Assembly: GCF_000004195.4 (NCBI RefSeq)
Contig: NC_030680.2
Span: 144,687,545 to 144,751,544, forward strand
Source of the DNA: Xenopus tropicalis
Lineage: Eukaryota > Chordata > Amphibia > Anura > Pipidae
Length of the DNA stretch: 64,000 bases
Reading direction: 5' to 3'
A program made the translations under genes and the position numbers. Position 1 is the first letter of the stretch. Each line of letters opens with the position of its first letter. The notes under the pieces were generated by a model, which made no database searches, was not told the origin of the DNA, and saw only the letters and a list, made by a program, of their open reading frames with translations. Shown here piece after piece: positions 10,549 to 22,050 of this stretch.

Positions 10549-11615
10549 ACAGTTTAGCCATAAAGTTTAACAGGACTGCTGCTTACAATGGGGGGGGATC
10601 AGATAGGATCTGTGCCACTGTAACAGAATGCTCTGTTATACAGATAGCTAGAATCTCAGCCATAAAGCAGGGCAGGACTGCTGCTTACAATGGGGGGGGA
10701 TCAGATAGGATCTGTGCCACTGTGACAGAATGCTCTGTTATACAGATAGCTAGAATCTCAGCCATAAAGCAGGGCAGGACTGCTGCTTACAATGGGGGGA
10801 TCAGATAGGATCTGTGCCACTGTGACAGAATGCTCTGTTATACAGATAGCTAGAATCTCAGCCATAAAGCAGGGCAGGACTGCTGCTTACAATGGGGGGG
10901 GGATCAGATAGGATCTGTGCCACTGTGACAGAATGCTCTGTTATACAGATAGCTAGAATCTCAGCCATAAAGCAGGGCAGGACTGCTGCTTACAATGGGG
11001 GGGGATCAGATAGGATCTGTGCCACTGTGACAGAATGCTCTGTTATACAGATAGCTAGAATCTCAGCCATAAAGCAGGGCAGGACTGCTGCTTACAATGG
11101 GGGGGGGATCAGATAGGATCTGTGCCACTGTGACAGAATGCTCTGTTATACAGATAGCTAGAATCTCAGCCATAAAGCAGGGCAGGACTGCTGCTTACAA
11201 TGGGGGGGGATCAGATAGGATCTGTGCCACTGTGACAGAATGCTCTGTTATACAGATAGCTAGAATCTCAGCCATAAAGCAGGGCAGGACTGCTGCTTAC
11301 AATAGGGGGATCAGATAGGATCTGTGCCACTGTGACAGAATGCTCTGTTATACAGATAGCTAGAATCTCAGCCATAAAGCAGGGCAGGACTGCTGCTTAC
11401 AATGGGGGGGGGGGGGGGGGGATCAGATAGGATCTGTGCCACTGTGACAGAATGCTCTGTTATACAGATAGCTAGAATCTCAGCCATAAAGCAGGGCAGG
11501 ACTGCTGCTTACAATGGGGGGGATCAGATAGGATCTGTGCCACTGTGACAGAATGCTCTGTTATACAGATAGCTAGAATCTCAGCCATAAAGCAGGGCAG
11601 GACTGCTGCTTACAA
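10549..11615. repeat. 101-bp tandem array with variable G-runs, about 10 copies
   Basis: The unit contains 'gatcagataggatctgtgcc', 'acagaatgctctgttataca' and 'cagggcaggactgctgctta', followed by a G-run. Run lengths in order are about 8, 8, 6, 9, 8, 9, 8, 5 (with an A), 18 and 7. The rest of the unit is almost invariant. Plus-strand frames through it (10892-11318) are artefacts. Confidence 0.95.
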
Positions 11616-11815
11616 TCTAGGAAGTGCTGAATGTTAAGTTAAAGAAATTGTAATTAAAAATCTGAGCTGTCAATTATATACTGCTGCCCCGCCTCTATGC
11701 CGCAGGCATAGAGGCGGGGCAGGCAGTATATGATTGACAGCTCAGATTTTTAAATACATTTCTAACAGGTATGGATGATTTCATTTGGGTTTCATGTTTA
11801 ATTTTTAAAGGACAC
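11616..11815 (+). repeat. GC-hairpin repeat (element E), most complete copy
   Basis: It begins 'tctaggaagtgctgaatg' and ends around 'gggtttcatgtttaat'. The core at 11656-11751 is a long hairpin with arms of about 46 bp, one mismatch, one indel and a loop of about 3 nt. Each arm carries 'ccccgcctctatgcc', which includes a GC-box. Fragments occur at 1617-1649, 2406-2545 and 33548-33615. Confidence 0.8.
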
Positions 11816-12739
11816 ATTTGTATCCCTATATGTCTATGTATCCTGCCCCCACCCCTACATTCTGCAAGTTCTACCTCTGTCTATGGGAACGGCTTTTCCT
11901 GCACAAACTCTCCCCGTCTCCATCTGGGCGGTGGAAGGAATGCCGATGGCTTACACATCTTGTTCGGCTGATACAGAGAGCTCATTATTTTGATTCTCCA
12001 GGCAGCCCGGTGCCCATAAGAAACACTGCTTTATTGAGCTGCAGGTTCAAGTCTCTCGAAATTCCCCCGAGGATCCGGCGGTTTTGCGTGCCGTGTAAAA
12101 TACATTTGTAACCAGGATTTGCAGATTTTCTATTTACTCAAAAGATTGAAACAGGATAATAAATTAACCCGGGTCCTGGGTTCTACATTCCTTCTAATGA
12201 ATTTCCATTAAAGGGGAAGTATCCTGACAAATACATAGGATCTACATAGGTTTCTGCGCTTTTCCACTTTTATTTTCCAAGCTTTTTTGTCCATGATTGG
12301 CCAAGGTGCCTCTTCATGCTACACTATAGCTTTTAACATTGCCATTCTACCAGCCATGCCAATCTCGTGACCCAAATGCCCCCAACCCTTTGCTGGTAGC
12401 CCATTCCTTATGGCTACAGGGCTGTAAAAATAGTTGGAAATGCACTATAAAATCCCCTGATGAGGTCCTCAAGAGAGTAGACTTTTACTTGGTTTGGCCA
12501 TGAACATACTGGGAATAATCAGAATGATTTAATGGTTTGGCCCCTGGGCTAACAATCAGATTATAATGGGGGCATAGGGAGACCCTTCATAGGAAGGCAG
12601 CAGTTGATGCTGATGTGGTCATAACCCAAAGGTTTTTTCTAACCTGCCCAAAAGATAACTGGCTGATTTTCAGGCACATATTGATTGGGAGGGGTCCCCA
12701 TATATAACTGCCAACTCGGTCTGGAGTCGGCAGCTCTTA
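11816..12739. other. Non-repetitive stretch, no gene recognised
   Basis: About 11860-12110 has an open frame of 97 codons with no recognised motif. The rest is unique-looking without repeats. Confidence 0.35.
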
Positions 12740-12747
12740 TTGGCCTG

Positions 12748-13118
12748 CAGGGTCGGACTGGGGGGTACTCCACCCTGCAGGTACCCCCGCCGGCCACGTC
12801 CCCTTTCTCCCCCTTAACCCCCCGCAGGGTCCCCCACCCGACGTCCTCCCCTAAGAAGCTGCAGCAGGACCGGGGAGTGCGCTCTCACTTCCACAAGGGT
12901 TTCCCCTTGCTGTGACATTTCTTCCCCTGCCTCTAGGCTGGAACATCGCAAAGTCTGATGAAGGGCCGTCCCATGTTATTGGGGAGCCACCCTGTCCCCC
13001 TCCCTACCTGATTGACCCCCTATATTTCCTCCTGCCTGATTGGGGTGCAGAGGAGGAGAGGGCAGAGGAACGGTTGAGCAAGGGGAGGGCCAGCAAGGAT
13101 CGGCCCAGTCCGACCCTA
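12748..13118. mobile_element. hAT-type MITE (CAGGGTCGGACTGGG ends)
   Basis: Ends are 'cagggtcggactgggg' and 'cccagtccgacccta'. The 8-bp sequence 'ttggcctg' flanks it exactly on both sides (12740-12747 and 13119-13126), a perfect hAT target duplication. The interior is C-rich and non-coding. Relatives are at 21853-22050, 29716-29950 and, degenerate, at 14145 and 23099. Confidence 0.9.
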
Positions 13119-13126
13119 TTGGCCTG

Positions 13127-13508
13127 TATTTGGCCAATTGTTTGGGGGGAATAGAATTTAGATAGAAGGTTATTGACAATTGTGATATGATGTTGTGATA
13201 GGTCAAGATCATGCAAGGCAACAAGGTTTGAGATGAGATGCCGCCATATTGCAAGCTGCAACTGGACCTCTGGCTCGATGCTACCACCACGCCAGGCTGA
13301 GTGAGTTTGGCTTATGATGTTGAGTTGGCAGCTGAATTATATGGTGTAACCCTTGCCTGGGATAACTTCTTGTGATGTTTAGTCTTTTGGTTGGAACTGG
13401 GCAATAGGTGTGTCCCAAAGAAATGGGACTTTCACTACTCCAGCATTGTGATCTGCTGCACTCATGGATCTGTAGGCTCCACCCTCCTTTGTATCTGGTC
13501 AGGCTGGG
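13127..13508. other. Non-repetitive stretch, no gene recognised
   Basis: Unique-looking DNA between two hAT elements. Short frames on both strands carry no recognised motif. Confidence 0.35.
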
Positions 13509-14072
13509 CAGGGCCACCATCAGGGGGTACAGGGGGGACAGTCATCCCAGGCCCGGGCATTCTTCACTTTTAAAGGGGGCCCTGCTGTGCTACAGTTTTC
13601 AGACTAGCTCAGGCCCCCTTTAATCTATTACGGGCCCTGTCATCCATAATCCAATCCGATTGGTCGCACCCCGTAATACGTGCAACGTCAGTGCGCAGAG
13701 GGCACAACCTTATAAAAGGTTATGTCTCGCTGCGCCCGAAGTCGCCGGAGCCGCCGCTGCAGAAGAAGCTGCCAATTGGGGGCAATTGGGGACACTCTGT
13801 ATGGGGGACATTGTGTACATTGTGTATGGGGGCACTGTCTTCAAGGGGCACTGTCTTCGAGGGGTACTGTGTATGGGGGGCAGTTGGGGCACTGTGTATG
13901 GGGGCACTGTCTTCAGTGGGCAATTTGGGGCACTGTGCATGAGGGCAATTTGGGGACCCTAGCCAGCATAGCATTAGGGGGGCACTGTGTTAGGGGAGCA
14001 ATGATACTTTTTATGTCTGTGTGTCCTTTATACTGATGGGAGGAGCCATTGTGATTTCTGATGGCAGCCCTG
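13509..14072 (+). mobile_element. hAT-type MITE with internal promoter-like module (CAGGGCCACCATCAG ends)
   Basis: Ends are 'cagggccaccatcag' and 'ctgatggcagccctg'. The flanks 'aggctggg' and 'atgctgga' match at 6 of 8 positions. Inside are a TATA-like motif (13711), a CpG- and GCC-rich block, and an imperfect tandem 'ggggcactgtgtatggggg' array at about 13780-13965. A second, inverted copy lies at 48282-48733. Confidence 0.75.
13684..13720 (+). promoter_or_regulatory. CRE half-site plus TATA box inside a MITE
   Basis: 'acgtca' at 13685-13690 is followed 20 bp later by 'tataaaaggt'. Downstream, an ATG opens a short Arg/Ser/Cys-rich frame. The same arrangement with a full CRE palindrome is found in the other copy, so the module is an element feature. 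Promoter activity is inference. Confidence 0.4.
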
Positions 14073-14144
14073 ATGCTGGATCTTCTATCAGTGATATATT
14101 AACTTAATACTGATTTAATCATATACTATATATGGGTTTATACC

Positions 14145-14378
14145 GGGTCAGACTGGCCCTCAGGTGTACGTGCTGGTGGGCCCCGGTCCTGTTGGGGCCC
14201 ACGAGCAGGCTGCACAGTGGAGCCAGAATGCATTTTGTGATACGTAACCGCACTAGTGCCAGTATTCATGGAGTGGCGGGCCCTTAGTTGATTGGATTGG
14301 GCCCTTAGTTGAGCGGGTTGATTGGATTGGGCCCTTTGATCAGGATTTTCAAGTGGCCCCACCTCCCCCAGTCTGGGT
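14145..14378. mobile_element. Degenerate hAT-type MITE (GGTCAGACTGG ends)
   Basis: The left end 'cgggtcagactggccct' and right end 'cccccagtctgggtcc' are mutated versions of the CAGGGTCGGACTGGG termini. No clear target duplication remains. Confidence 0.5.
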
Positions 14379-15098
14379 CCATGACTTCAAGTTCACCTTT
14401 GTAAACCCATATTTTTCTGCCTGATCCTTGGCCATGGAATTCATGCAGCACCCGTTATTTCTATTATTTATTACATATATCAAGAAATAAATCTTTCCCT
14501 GCAAAGAACTCAGGCTTTATTAAAGCAACTGATCTGACCCTTTCTCTACCCTTGTGTCCGTGTAGTTCTTGGCTTGGTTCTATCCACGTTGCTTATAAGG
14601 CTGGAGCATAGGAAATAAAAGAGACTTATTTTAAATCTGTTTCAGATAACCTGCGTTTACCCGGGTATCATAAAAACCCCTATAATTAAATACAGCTCTG
14701 TATGGGAATGGGATTCTGCACAGTTCATAACTGTTGAAAGCGAGCCTGACATGCCCAATTCGACATGCTGGACTTATGGAGGTGGCGGCGTAGGAACCAA
14801 AATGCACGCAAGCTGTTCAGGTTTTATCCCATGATATAAACACTGACACGGAAAATGTTGCTCTGATGCTTCCTTTTCCTTTTTGTTTTTGTACCCGTTG
14901 CTTCTGGTTATTACAAAAAAAATTTAATATAACAATACTTGTACTGAAATTCCTGAAATCCAAAACTCTGCTTTGCCCCTGTTGGGGTTAGAGATTTTGG
15001 ATTTGGTTCACTTTTCAACTTAAGCAGAGGGTGATACTTTGGTCTGGGGGGCTAATTAAATACCTTTTCTACACAGATTCCATCATACTATCCTTAGT
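14379..15098. other. Non-repetitive stretch, no gene recognised
   Basis: AT-rich unique-looking DNA with no element ends and no convincing open frame. Decayed satellite units begin near 15077. Confidence 0.4.
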
Positions 15099-16917
15099 AT
15101 AATACCCCAGAACACACTGCAGGATAAATACAGGGCCAATTCCATGTATAATACCCCAGAACCCACAGCAGGATAAATACAGTGCCAATTCCATGTATAA
15201 TACCCCAGAACCCACAGCAGGATAAATACAGTGCCAATTCCATGTATAATACCCCAGAACACACAGCAGGATAAATACAATGCCAAATCCATGTATAATA
15301 CCCCAGAATACACAGCAGGATAAATACAGTGCCAATTCCATGTATAATACCCAGAACCCACAGCAGGATAAATACAGTGCCAATTCCATGTATAATACCC
15401 CAGAACACACAGCAGGATAAATACAGTGCCAATTCCATGTATAATACCCCAGAACACACAGCAGGATAAATACAATGCCAATTCCATGTATAATACCCCA
15501 GAACACACAGCAGGATAAATACAATGCCAATTCCATGTATAATACCCCAGAACACATAGCAGGATAAATACAGTGCCAATTCCATGTATAATACCCCAGA
15601 ACACATAGCAGGATTAATACAGTGCCAATTCCATGTATAATACCCCAGAACACATGGCAGGATAAATACAGTGCCAATTCCATGTATAATACCCCAGAAC
15701 ACATGGCAGGATAAATACAGTGCCAATTCCATGTATAATACCCCAGAACACATAGCAGGATTAATACAGTGCCAATTCCATGTATAATACCCCAGAACAC
15801 ACAGCAGGATTAATACAGTGCCAATTCCATGTATAATACCCCAGAACACACAGCAGATAAATACAGTGCCAATTCCATGTATAATACCTCCAGAACACAC
15901 ATCAAGATAAATACAGTGCCAATTCCATGTATAATACCCCAGAAACCACAGCAGGATAAATACAGTGCCAATTCCATGTATAATACCCCAGAACACACAG
16001 CAGGATAAATACAGTGCCAATTCCATGTATAATACCCCAGAACACATGACAGGATAAATACAGTGCCAATTCCATGTATAATACCCAGAACCCACAGCAG
16101 GATAAATACAGTGCCAATTCCATGTATAATATGCCAGAACCCACAGCAGGATAAATACAGTGCCAATTCCATGTATAATACCCCAGAACCCCCAGCGGGA
16201 TAAATACAGTGCCTATTCCATGTATAATACCCCAGAACCCACAGCAGGATAAATACAGTGCCAATTCCATGTATAATACCCCAGAACACACAGCAGGATA
16301 AATACAGTGCCAATTCCATGTATAATACCGCAGAACACATGACAGGATAAATACAGTGCCAATTCCATGTATAATACCCCAGAACACATGACAGGATAAA
16401 TACAGTGCCAATTCCATGTATAATACCCAGAACCCACAGCAGGATAAATACAGTGCCAATTCCATGTATAATATCCCAGAACCCACAGCAGGATAAATAC
16501 AGTGCCAATTCCATGTATAATACCCCAGAACCCCCAGCGGGATAAATACAGTGCCTATTCCATGTATAATACCCCAGAACCCACAGCAGGATAAATACAG
16601 TGCCAATTCCATGTATAATACCCCAGAACCCACAGCAGGATAAATACAGTGCCAATTCCATGTATAATACCCCAGAACACACAGCAGGATAAATACAGTG
16701 CCAATTCCATGTATAATACCGCAGAACACATGACAGGATAAATACAGTGCCAATTCCATGTATAATACCCCAGAACACATGACAGGATAAATACAGTGCC
16801 AATTCCATGTATAATACCCCAGAACCCACAGCAGGATAAATACAGTGCCAATTCCATGTATAATACCCCAGAACCCACAGCAGGATAAATACAGTGCCAA
16901 TTCCATGTATAATACAC
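15099..16917. repeat. 49-bp satellite, about 37 copies, with a higher-order period
   Basis: The unit is 'aataccccagaacacacagc' followed by 'aggataaatacagtgccaat' and 'tccatgtat'. A variant unit ('cccccagcgggataaat..gcctattcc') occurs at 16190 and again 342 bp later, with matching neighbours, showing a higher-order block of seven units duplicated. Minus-strand frames of up to 343 codons run through in all three frames because the unit has no stop on that strand. They are not genes. Confidence 0.97.
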
Positions 16918-17045
16918 AGGGACAGGATTGCATCTACAAGGTATTGGGGTCCTAGTCTGATAAGATATATAATTTTAGAGCCACCTAATAGAAATCAGGC
17001 TGTTCCCTGGCCAAATCTCAAGAGGTATGGTCAGCTAGAGATACT
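16918..17045. other. Short flank of the satellite
   Basis: Unique-looking sequence with nothing recognisable. Confidence 0.3.
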
Positions 17046-17398
17046 AAGGGGCACATTTACTGAAACATTTATCATTTTTTTATTTTTTAAAAATTCGAAT
17101 AAACTCATTTCCACAAATGTCTTACATTTACTAAAAAGTCTGAACTAAAAAAAGTCACAGAAAGGTCGCGAAGATCCCGAAATTTTTTATTTTTTCAAAC
17201 TGTCGCACAAAAACCCGATTCGAAAATCCGAAACCACTAAAGTTTTGTGGCAAGAGAAGGATCTTCCAGGAAAGGGACCTCTGCCATTGGCTTCTATATG
17301 TTCTCGGCAAGTTTTAGCCGGCAAAATTTTTCTGCAGCCTTTAGCGCTAAAATTCCAAATTGGGGGGAAAAAAATGCCGGTTAGAAAATGGCCCCTTA
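17046..17398. repeat. Dispersed frog repeat ('gcacatttactgaaac' type)
   Basis: Contains 'cacatttactgaaacattta', 'aaaaattcgaataaactcat' and 'cttacatttactaaaaagtc'. The last two recur in diverged form at 20640-20710. Its borders are not clear. Confidence 0.5.
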
Positions 17399-17400
17399 GT

Positions 17401-17501
17401 ATAAATATTTCTTATTATTTCTTATTATTAACATTTATTTATAAAGCGCCAACATATCCCGCAGCGCTGTACAATAAGTGGGTTTCATACATTGGACATA
17501 C
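17401..17501 (-). mobile_element. Probable LINE 3' end with TTA tail
   Basis: A short (ATT)n-like run precedes 'aagcgccaacatatcccgc' and 'agcgctgtacaataagtggg'. The same sequence in the opposite orientation is at 26180-26297, again with an (AAT)n run at its 3' side. A microsatellite tail suggests a non-LTR retrotransposon end. The family is uncertain. Confidence 0.55.
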
Positions 17502-18040
17502 AGAGTAACATATAAAGCAATCAGTAACCAATACAGGAGGTGAAGGGAGCCCTGCCCAAAAGAGCTTACACTCTACAAGGAGTAACATATAAAGCAATCA
17601 GTAACCGATACAGGAGGGGAAGGGAGCCCTGCCCAAAAGAGCTTACACTCTACAAGGAGTAACATATAAAGCAATCAGTAACCGATACAGGAGGAGAAGA
17701 GAGCCCTGCCCAGAAGAGCTTACACTCTACAAGGAGTAACATATAAAGCAATCAGTAACCGATACAAGAGGGGAAGGGAGCCCTGCCCAAAAGAGCTTAC
17801 ACTCTACAAGGAGTAACATATAAAGCAATCAATAACCGATACAAGAGGGGAAGAGAGCCCTGCCCAAAAGAGCTTACAATCTACAAGGAGTAACATATAA
17901 AGCAATCAATAACCGATACAAGAGGGGAAGGGAGCCCTGCCCAAAAGAGCTTACACTCTACAAGGAGTAACATATAAAGCAATCAGTAACCGATACAGGA
18001 GGGGAAGGGAGCCCTGCCCAAAAGAGCTTACAATCTACAA
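17502..18040. repeat. 77-bp tandem array, 7 copies, derived from the adjacent retroelement
   Basis: The unit runs 'gagtaacatataaagcaatc', 'agtaaccgatacaggagg', 'gaagggagccctgcccaaaa', 'gagcttacactctacaa'. Spacing of 'aagg' at 17577 and 17654 gives 77 bp. It continues directly from the LINE-like end, so the array seems to have expanded from an internal segment of that element. Confidence 0.9.
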
Positions 18041-19164
18041 AATATTATACAAAAATAAACATTTCTATATAGTTACATATTGCAACTGATGAGATTTATC
18101 CCTCTATTGTTTAATCTTTTTGCCTGATATCTGCAGTACCACAAGGAATGTTTTCACAGAGTTTCTCAGAATTTCTAGATAAAGCTGAGGATATTTGGCT
18201 TTTCTTGCTTTTTCCCTATGGTTGGGGGGTTAACAACTGCTCCTGACCCATTTGCCCCTCAGAAAATGATAGAGGGCTTATATGTTACTGGCTGATCCCT
18301 CAAGTAAACGCGAGTGAGATCTTTTAGCGAGAAACAAGCGCGGGGCCTGACCCCACTAAAGTGGATTTTATATCAGTCGGCCTCTGCTGAGTCACTGGCT
18401 GAGCAAACAAACCCGGCAGAAACATCAGCGCCGAGTGGGAAAAGCTACAGGGATCTCAGGACCAGAACCGGCCCGAGCAGGAGAATGATTCTAGCAGTTC
18501 TTTTGTACCCGAGTGCCTAACTGCCTGAAATAATCTGTTTGCAGATGGAATAACTTTTTTTTGCTTAATATCTCTTAGAATAATGTTTGTTCAAGTTTAT
18601 TAGATTTTGTCTTCCATAGAAAAAGCATCAGGTCTGGGACCCGTGGGTGATAAAGTGCTGATTTCCCAATGGTATTGCTTGTCTGGGGGCAACGTAAATG
18701 GGGAGAGTCCTGGGTAACTTTAGGATGTTAAAAAAGAAAATATCCAAAATAATTTGACCTCTCCCACCCCTGGTAGTGATGTCATTTCCAGTCTGTGGGG
18801 TATGAAAATAAAGTCATGTGAGTTGGATGGAGGAATTAAGTTACTGGATATAGGCTGTTGTTGTGGCCAGAAGTTAGTGAGTAGAGAAGAGACATCTCTG
18901 GTCAGATCCAAGCAGAGCAACATCACAGGACTTTCCTTTTCTCTCTAAGTTAATTTTCTACTGTGTCCAATTGACCCTCAGGGACCAGTAGGTGGCGCTG
19001 TTGTTTCAAATTTATCACATTAGCAGTGTAAAAACTTTCAATATCTTAATAACAAACAAAAAATAATGCAAATTGCAGAAGTTTTCTATATTTTTTGAGG
19101 GTTTATGTCTTTATTTTCTAAAACTGGGTCTCAATGGTGAAATATTTGTCTACAGTAGTCAATA
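18041..19164. other. Non-repetitive stretch, no gene recognised
   Basis: About 18290-18530 is unique, CpG-containing and free of repeats, and might be regulatory. The small open frames have no recognised motif. Confidence 0.35.
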
Positions 19165-20390
19165 CAAGTATGGGATCCCTTTTCCGGAAACCCATTATCC
19201 AGAAAGTTCCGAATTGCAGAAAAGCCATCTCCCATAAACTCCATCATAAGCAAATAATTCTAATTTTCTTAAAAAAGGATTTCCTTTTTCTCTATAATAA
19301 TAAAACAGTACCTGTACTTGATCCCAACTAAGATATAATTACCCCTTATTGGGGGCAGAACAGCCCTATTGGGTTTATTTAATGGTTAAATGATTCCCTT
19401 TTCTCTGTAATAATAAAACAGTACCTGTACTTGATCCCAACTAAGATATAATTACCCCTTACTGGGGGCAGAACAGCCCTATTGGGTTTATTTCATGGTT
19501 AAATGATTCCCTTTTCTCTGTAATAATAAAACAGTACCTGTACTTGATCCCAACTAAGATATAATTACCCCTTATTGGGGCAGAACAGCCCTATTGGGTT
19601 TATTTCATGGTTAAATGATTCCCTTTTCTCTGTAATAATAAAACAGTACCTGTACTTGATCCCAACTAAGATATAATTACCCCTTATTGGGGCAGAACAG
19701 CCCTATTGGGTTTATTTCATGGTTAAATGATTCCCTTTTCTCTGTAATAATAAAACAGTACCTGTACTTGATCCCAACTAAGATATAATTACCCCTTATT
19801 GGGGGCAGAACAGCCCTATTGGGTTTATTTAATGGTTAAATGATTCCCTTTTCTCTGTAATAATAAAACAGTACCTGTACTTGATCCCAACTAAGATATA
19901 ATTACCCCTTATTGGGGGCAGAACAGCCCTATTGGGTTTATTTCATGGTTAAATGATTCCCTTTTCTCTGTAATAATAAAACAGTACCTGTACTTGATCC
20001 CAACTAAGATATAATTACCCCTTATTGGGGCAGAACAGCCCTATTGGGTTTATTTCATGGTTAAATGATTCCCTTTTCTCTGTAATAATAAAACAGTACC
20101 TGTACTTGATCCCAACTAAGATATAATTACCCCTTATTGGGGGCAGAACAGCCCTATTGGGTTTATTTAATGGTTAAATGATTCCCTTTTCTCTGTAATA
20201 ATAAAACAGTACCTGTACTTGATCCCAACTAAGATATAATTACCCCTTATTGGGGGCAGAACAGCCCTATTGGGTTTATTTCATGGTTAAATGATTCCCT
20301 TTTCTCTGTAATAATAAAACAGTACCTGTACTTGATCCCAACTAAGATCTAATTAATCCTTATTGGAGGCAAAACAAGCCTATTGAAATG
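19165..20390 (+). mobile_element. TA-flanked MITE with 113-bp internal array (about 10 units)
   Basis: The left end follows TA at 19163 and reads 'caagtatgggatccc', then 'cggaaacccattatccagaa'. Nine good 'gatataattacc' cores and one mutated core follow at 112-113 bp spacing. The right terminus is missing and sequence becomes unique near 20395. This is the largest array of the family in the window. Confidence 0.88.
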
Positions 20391-21408
20391 ATTCCATATT
20401 ACATACATTTTTGGTCTGGATCTAATACAGTGTTAGAAACAAGTCTCTCCGGCTCGTTATTCGAACTCATTTTTACACTTAATACGTTTATTTTATGGCC
20501 GTCAGTGTGAAGATATTAACAGCTATTAATATTGTAACTCGGTTGCCAGTGAGTGCTAAGGGCAGAAGGCTTCATTCACAGGTTTTGGCCTCCTTATTCC
20601 ATACTATGGTGCAAATATACTTAAACTCCAACTTTTCTAATATTTTTCTTTTTAAAAATTCAAATAAATTAATTTCCACGGAATGTCTGACATTTACTAA
20701 AAAGTCGGTGCAGGAAAAAGTCATGAAACTCCGAATTTTTTTCTGTAGGACCTAATGGTCAATAGCTGGGAAAGGAACCAAATTGCTGGTAGAAATCCTG
20801 GGAATTGTAGTTCCATATGATCAGGAAGGTTTACTTCTACCCCTTTCAGATCAGAGATAACTGAAAATGTTGGCAATTGCAGGACAAGCTTTAGGGCAAT
20901 TATTAAATCCCAGCATCTCCAGACAAGAACAAAGGTCACCAACCACCATATTTCTCTCATCTATTGACTAAGCACTTTCATCTGTAACACAGGTTTCATT
21001 TTCTTTCCAAGCTCCTCGCTGCTGTTGGATTTACCGGTGCTTTATTATATATTATATGTCAGCTGCTCTCCGGAGCATCGATTGCTTCCTTTTGTTGCTC
21101 GGATAACATTTCTGGTTGGAAGCAAATTATAAGGTCTCTGGAATCCTCTGCCCAATTATTCCACTCAGTTGGGTATGTTTTGTACAGCTCGGTGGAAAAT
21201 ATTAGCGCTTTGGTAATAATGAAAATAATCATGGGATGGAGTTTTTTTTCTCTTTATTTGTGAAAAAAAGCAGATATTGTGCCCAGTACTGACTGTCGTT
21301 GCATGGTGTTCCTGCTCGGAGAGAACAAGATGATTCATGAGCAAAGCCTTGTGATAGAGATCACATCATTACTTCACTTTCAGTTATCCTTCTTGTTTAC
21401 CAGTCTAT
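20391..21408. other. Mostly non-repetitive; frog repeat fragment at 20610-20755
   Basis: 20610-20755 matches the dispersed repeat at 17046-17398. About 20990-21330 is unique and AT-rich with 'ggtaataatgaaaataatca', a candidate for regulatory DNA. No gene recognised. Confidence 0.35.
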
Positions 21409-21682
21409 AGGTGGCCTTACACGGGCAGATTTCAGCTGCCAATTTGGGTCCTTCAGACCGATTCAACAGCTTATCTGCTTGTGTATGGGCACAACGGGCC
21501 TAAGATTGGGCAGATCTTGATTGGACAGGTTTAATTTTTTGTCAGATTGGGGACTGCATCAGCTCCTTGCATCAGCTTGGTCCGACGGTGCCTATGCCTG
21601 CTATGGTAATAAGCCCGATATCGACCACCTTTGGGGGAATTTCACTCATTGGGCAGGGTCTTACCGTGTATGGCAACCTTAA
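21409..21682. mobile_element. TTAA-type serial-hairpin MITE, diverged copy
   Basis: The left end 'aggtggccttacacggg' and right end 'cgtgtatggcaaccttaa' enclose blocks resembling 'cagctgccaatttgggtcc', 'agcttatctgcttgtgtatg' and 'gcccgatatcgaccac'. It belongs to the family with good copies at 23544-23875 and 46652-47020. Confidence 0.7.
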
Positions 21683-21852
21683 GTTGGGGAGACTATTTTG
21701 GGTCCTCCATATAATGGGACCTCTAAAGAGAGTGTTGAACCTAACCCTTATTCAACTCTTGCCTATGCAGTAGTGGTGCACAGACCAGCCCAAAACTAGT
21801 GGGACTGGTTGGTTTCAGGATAGTGATCTAACCCTTTGGTGTGTCACAGGTG

Positions 21853-22050
21853 CAGGGTAGGACTGGGGGGTGCAGGGCCCACCGGGGCTCCCGACCCAGG
21901 GGCCCTGCAGGTGCCCCCGCCGGCCACATCCCCCACCCGACGTCCTCCCCTGAGCACACGTAAGTTTAACGTTTAACGCATCAGGGGAGGAACAGTCGGG
22001 CAGGGGGAGCGCCGGCAAGGGTCAGGTCTGGGCCGCCCAGTCCGACCCTG
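21853..22050. mobile_element. hAT-type MITE (CAGGGTCGGACTGGG family)
   Basis: Ends are 'cagggtaggactgggg' and 'cccagtccgaccctg'. The flanks 'cacaggtg' and 'cccaggtg' match at 7 of 8 positions. The interior is C/G-rich and non-coding. Confidence 0.85.

Noticed and set aside
10549..11615. CRISPR-like regular repeats
   Set aside because: The array has no unique spacers; only a G-run varies. Together with the vertebrate repeat context this is a minisatellite.
15094..16933. Minus-strand open frames of 243-343 codons
   Set aside because: They lie wholly in the 49-bp satellite, are open in all three phases, and translate to the same periodic peptide. No domain, start context or codon bias supports a gene.
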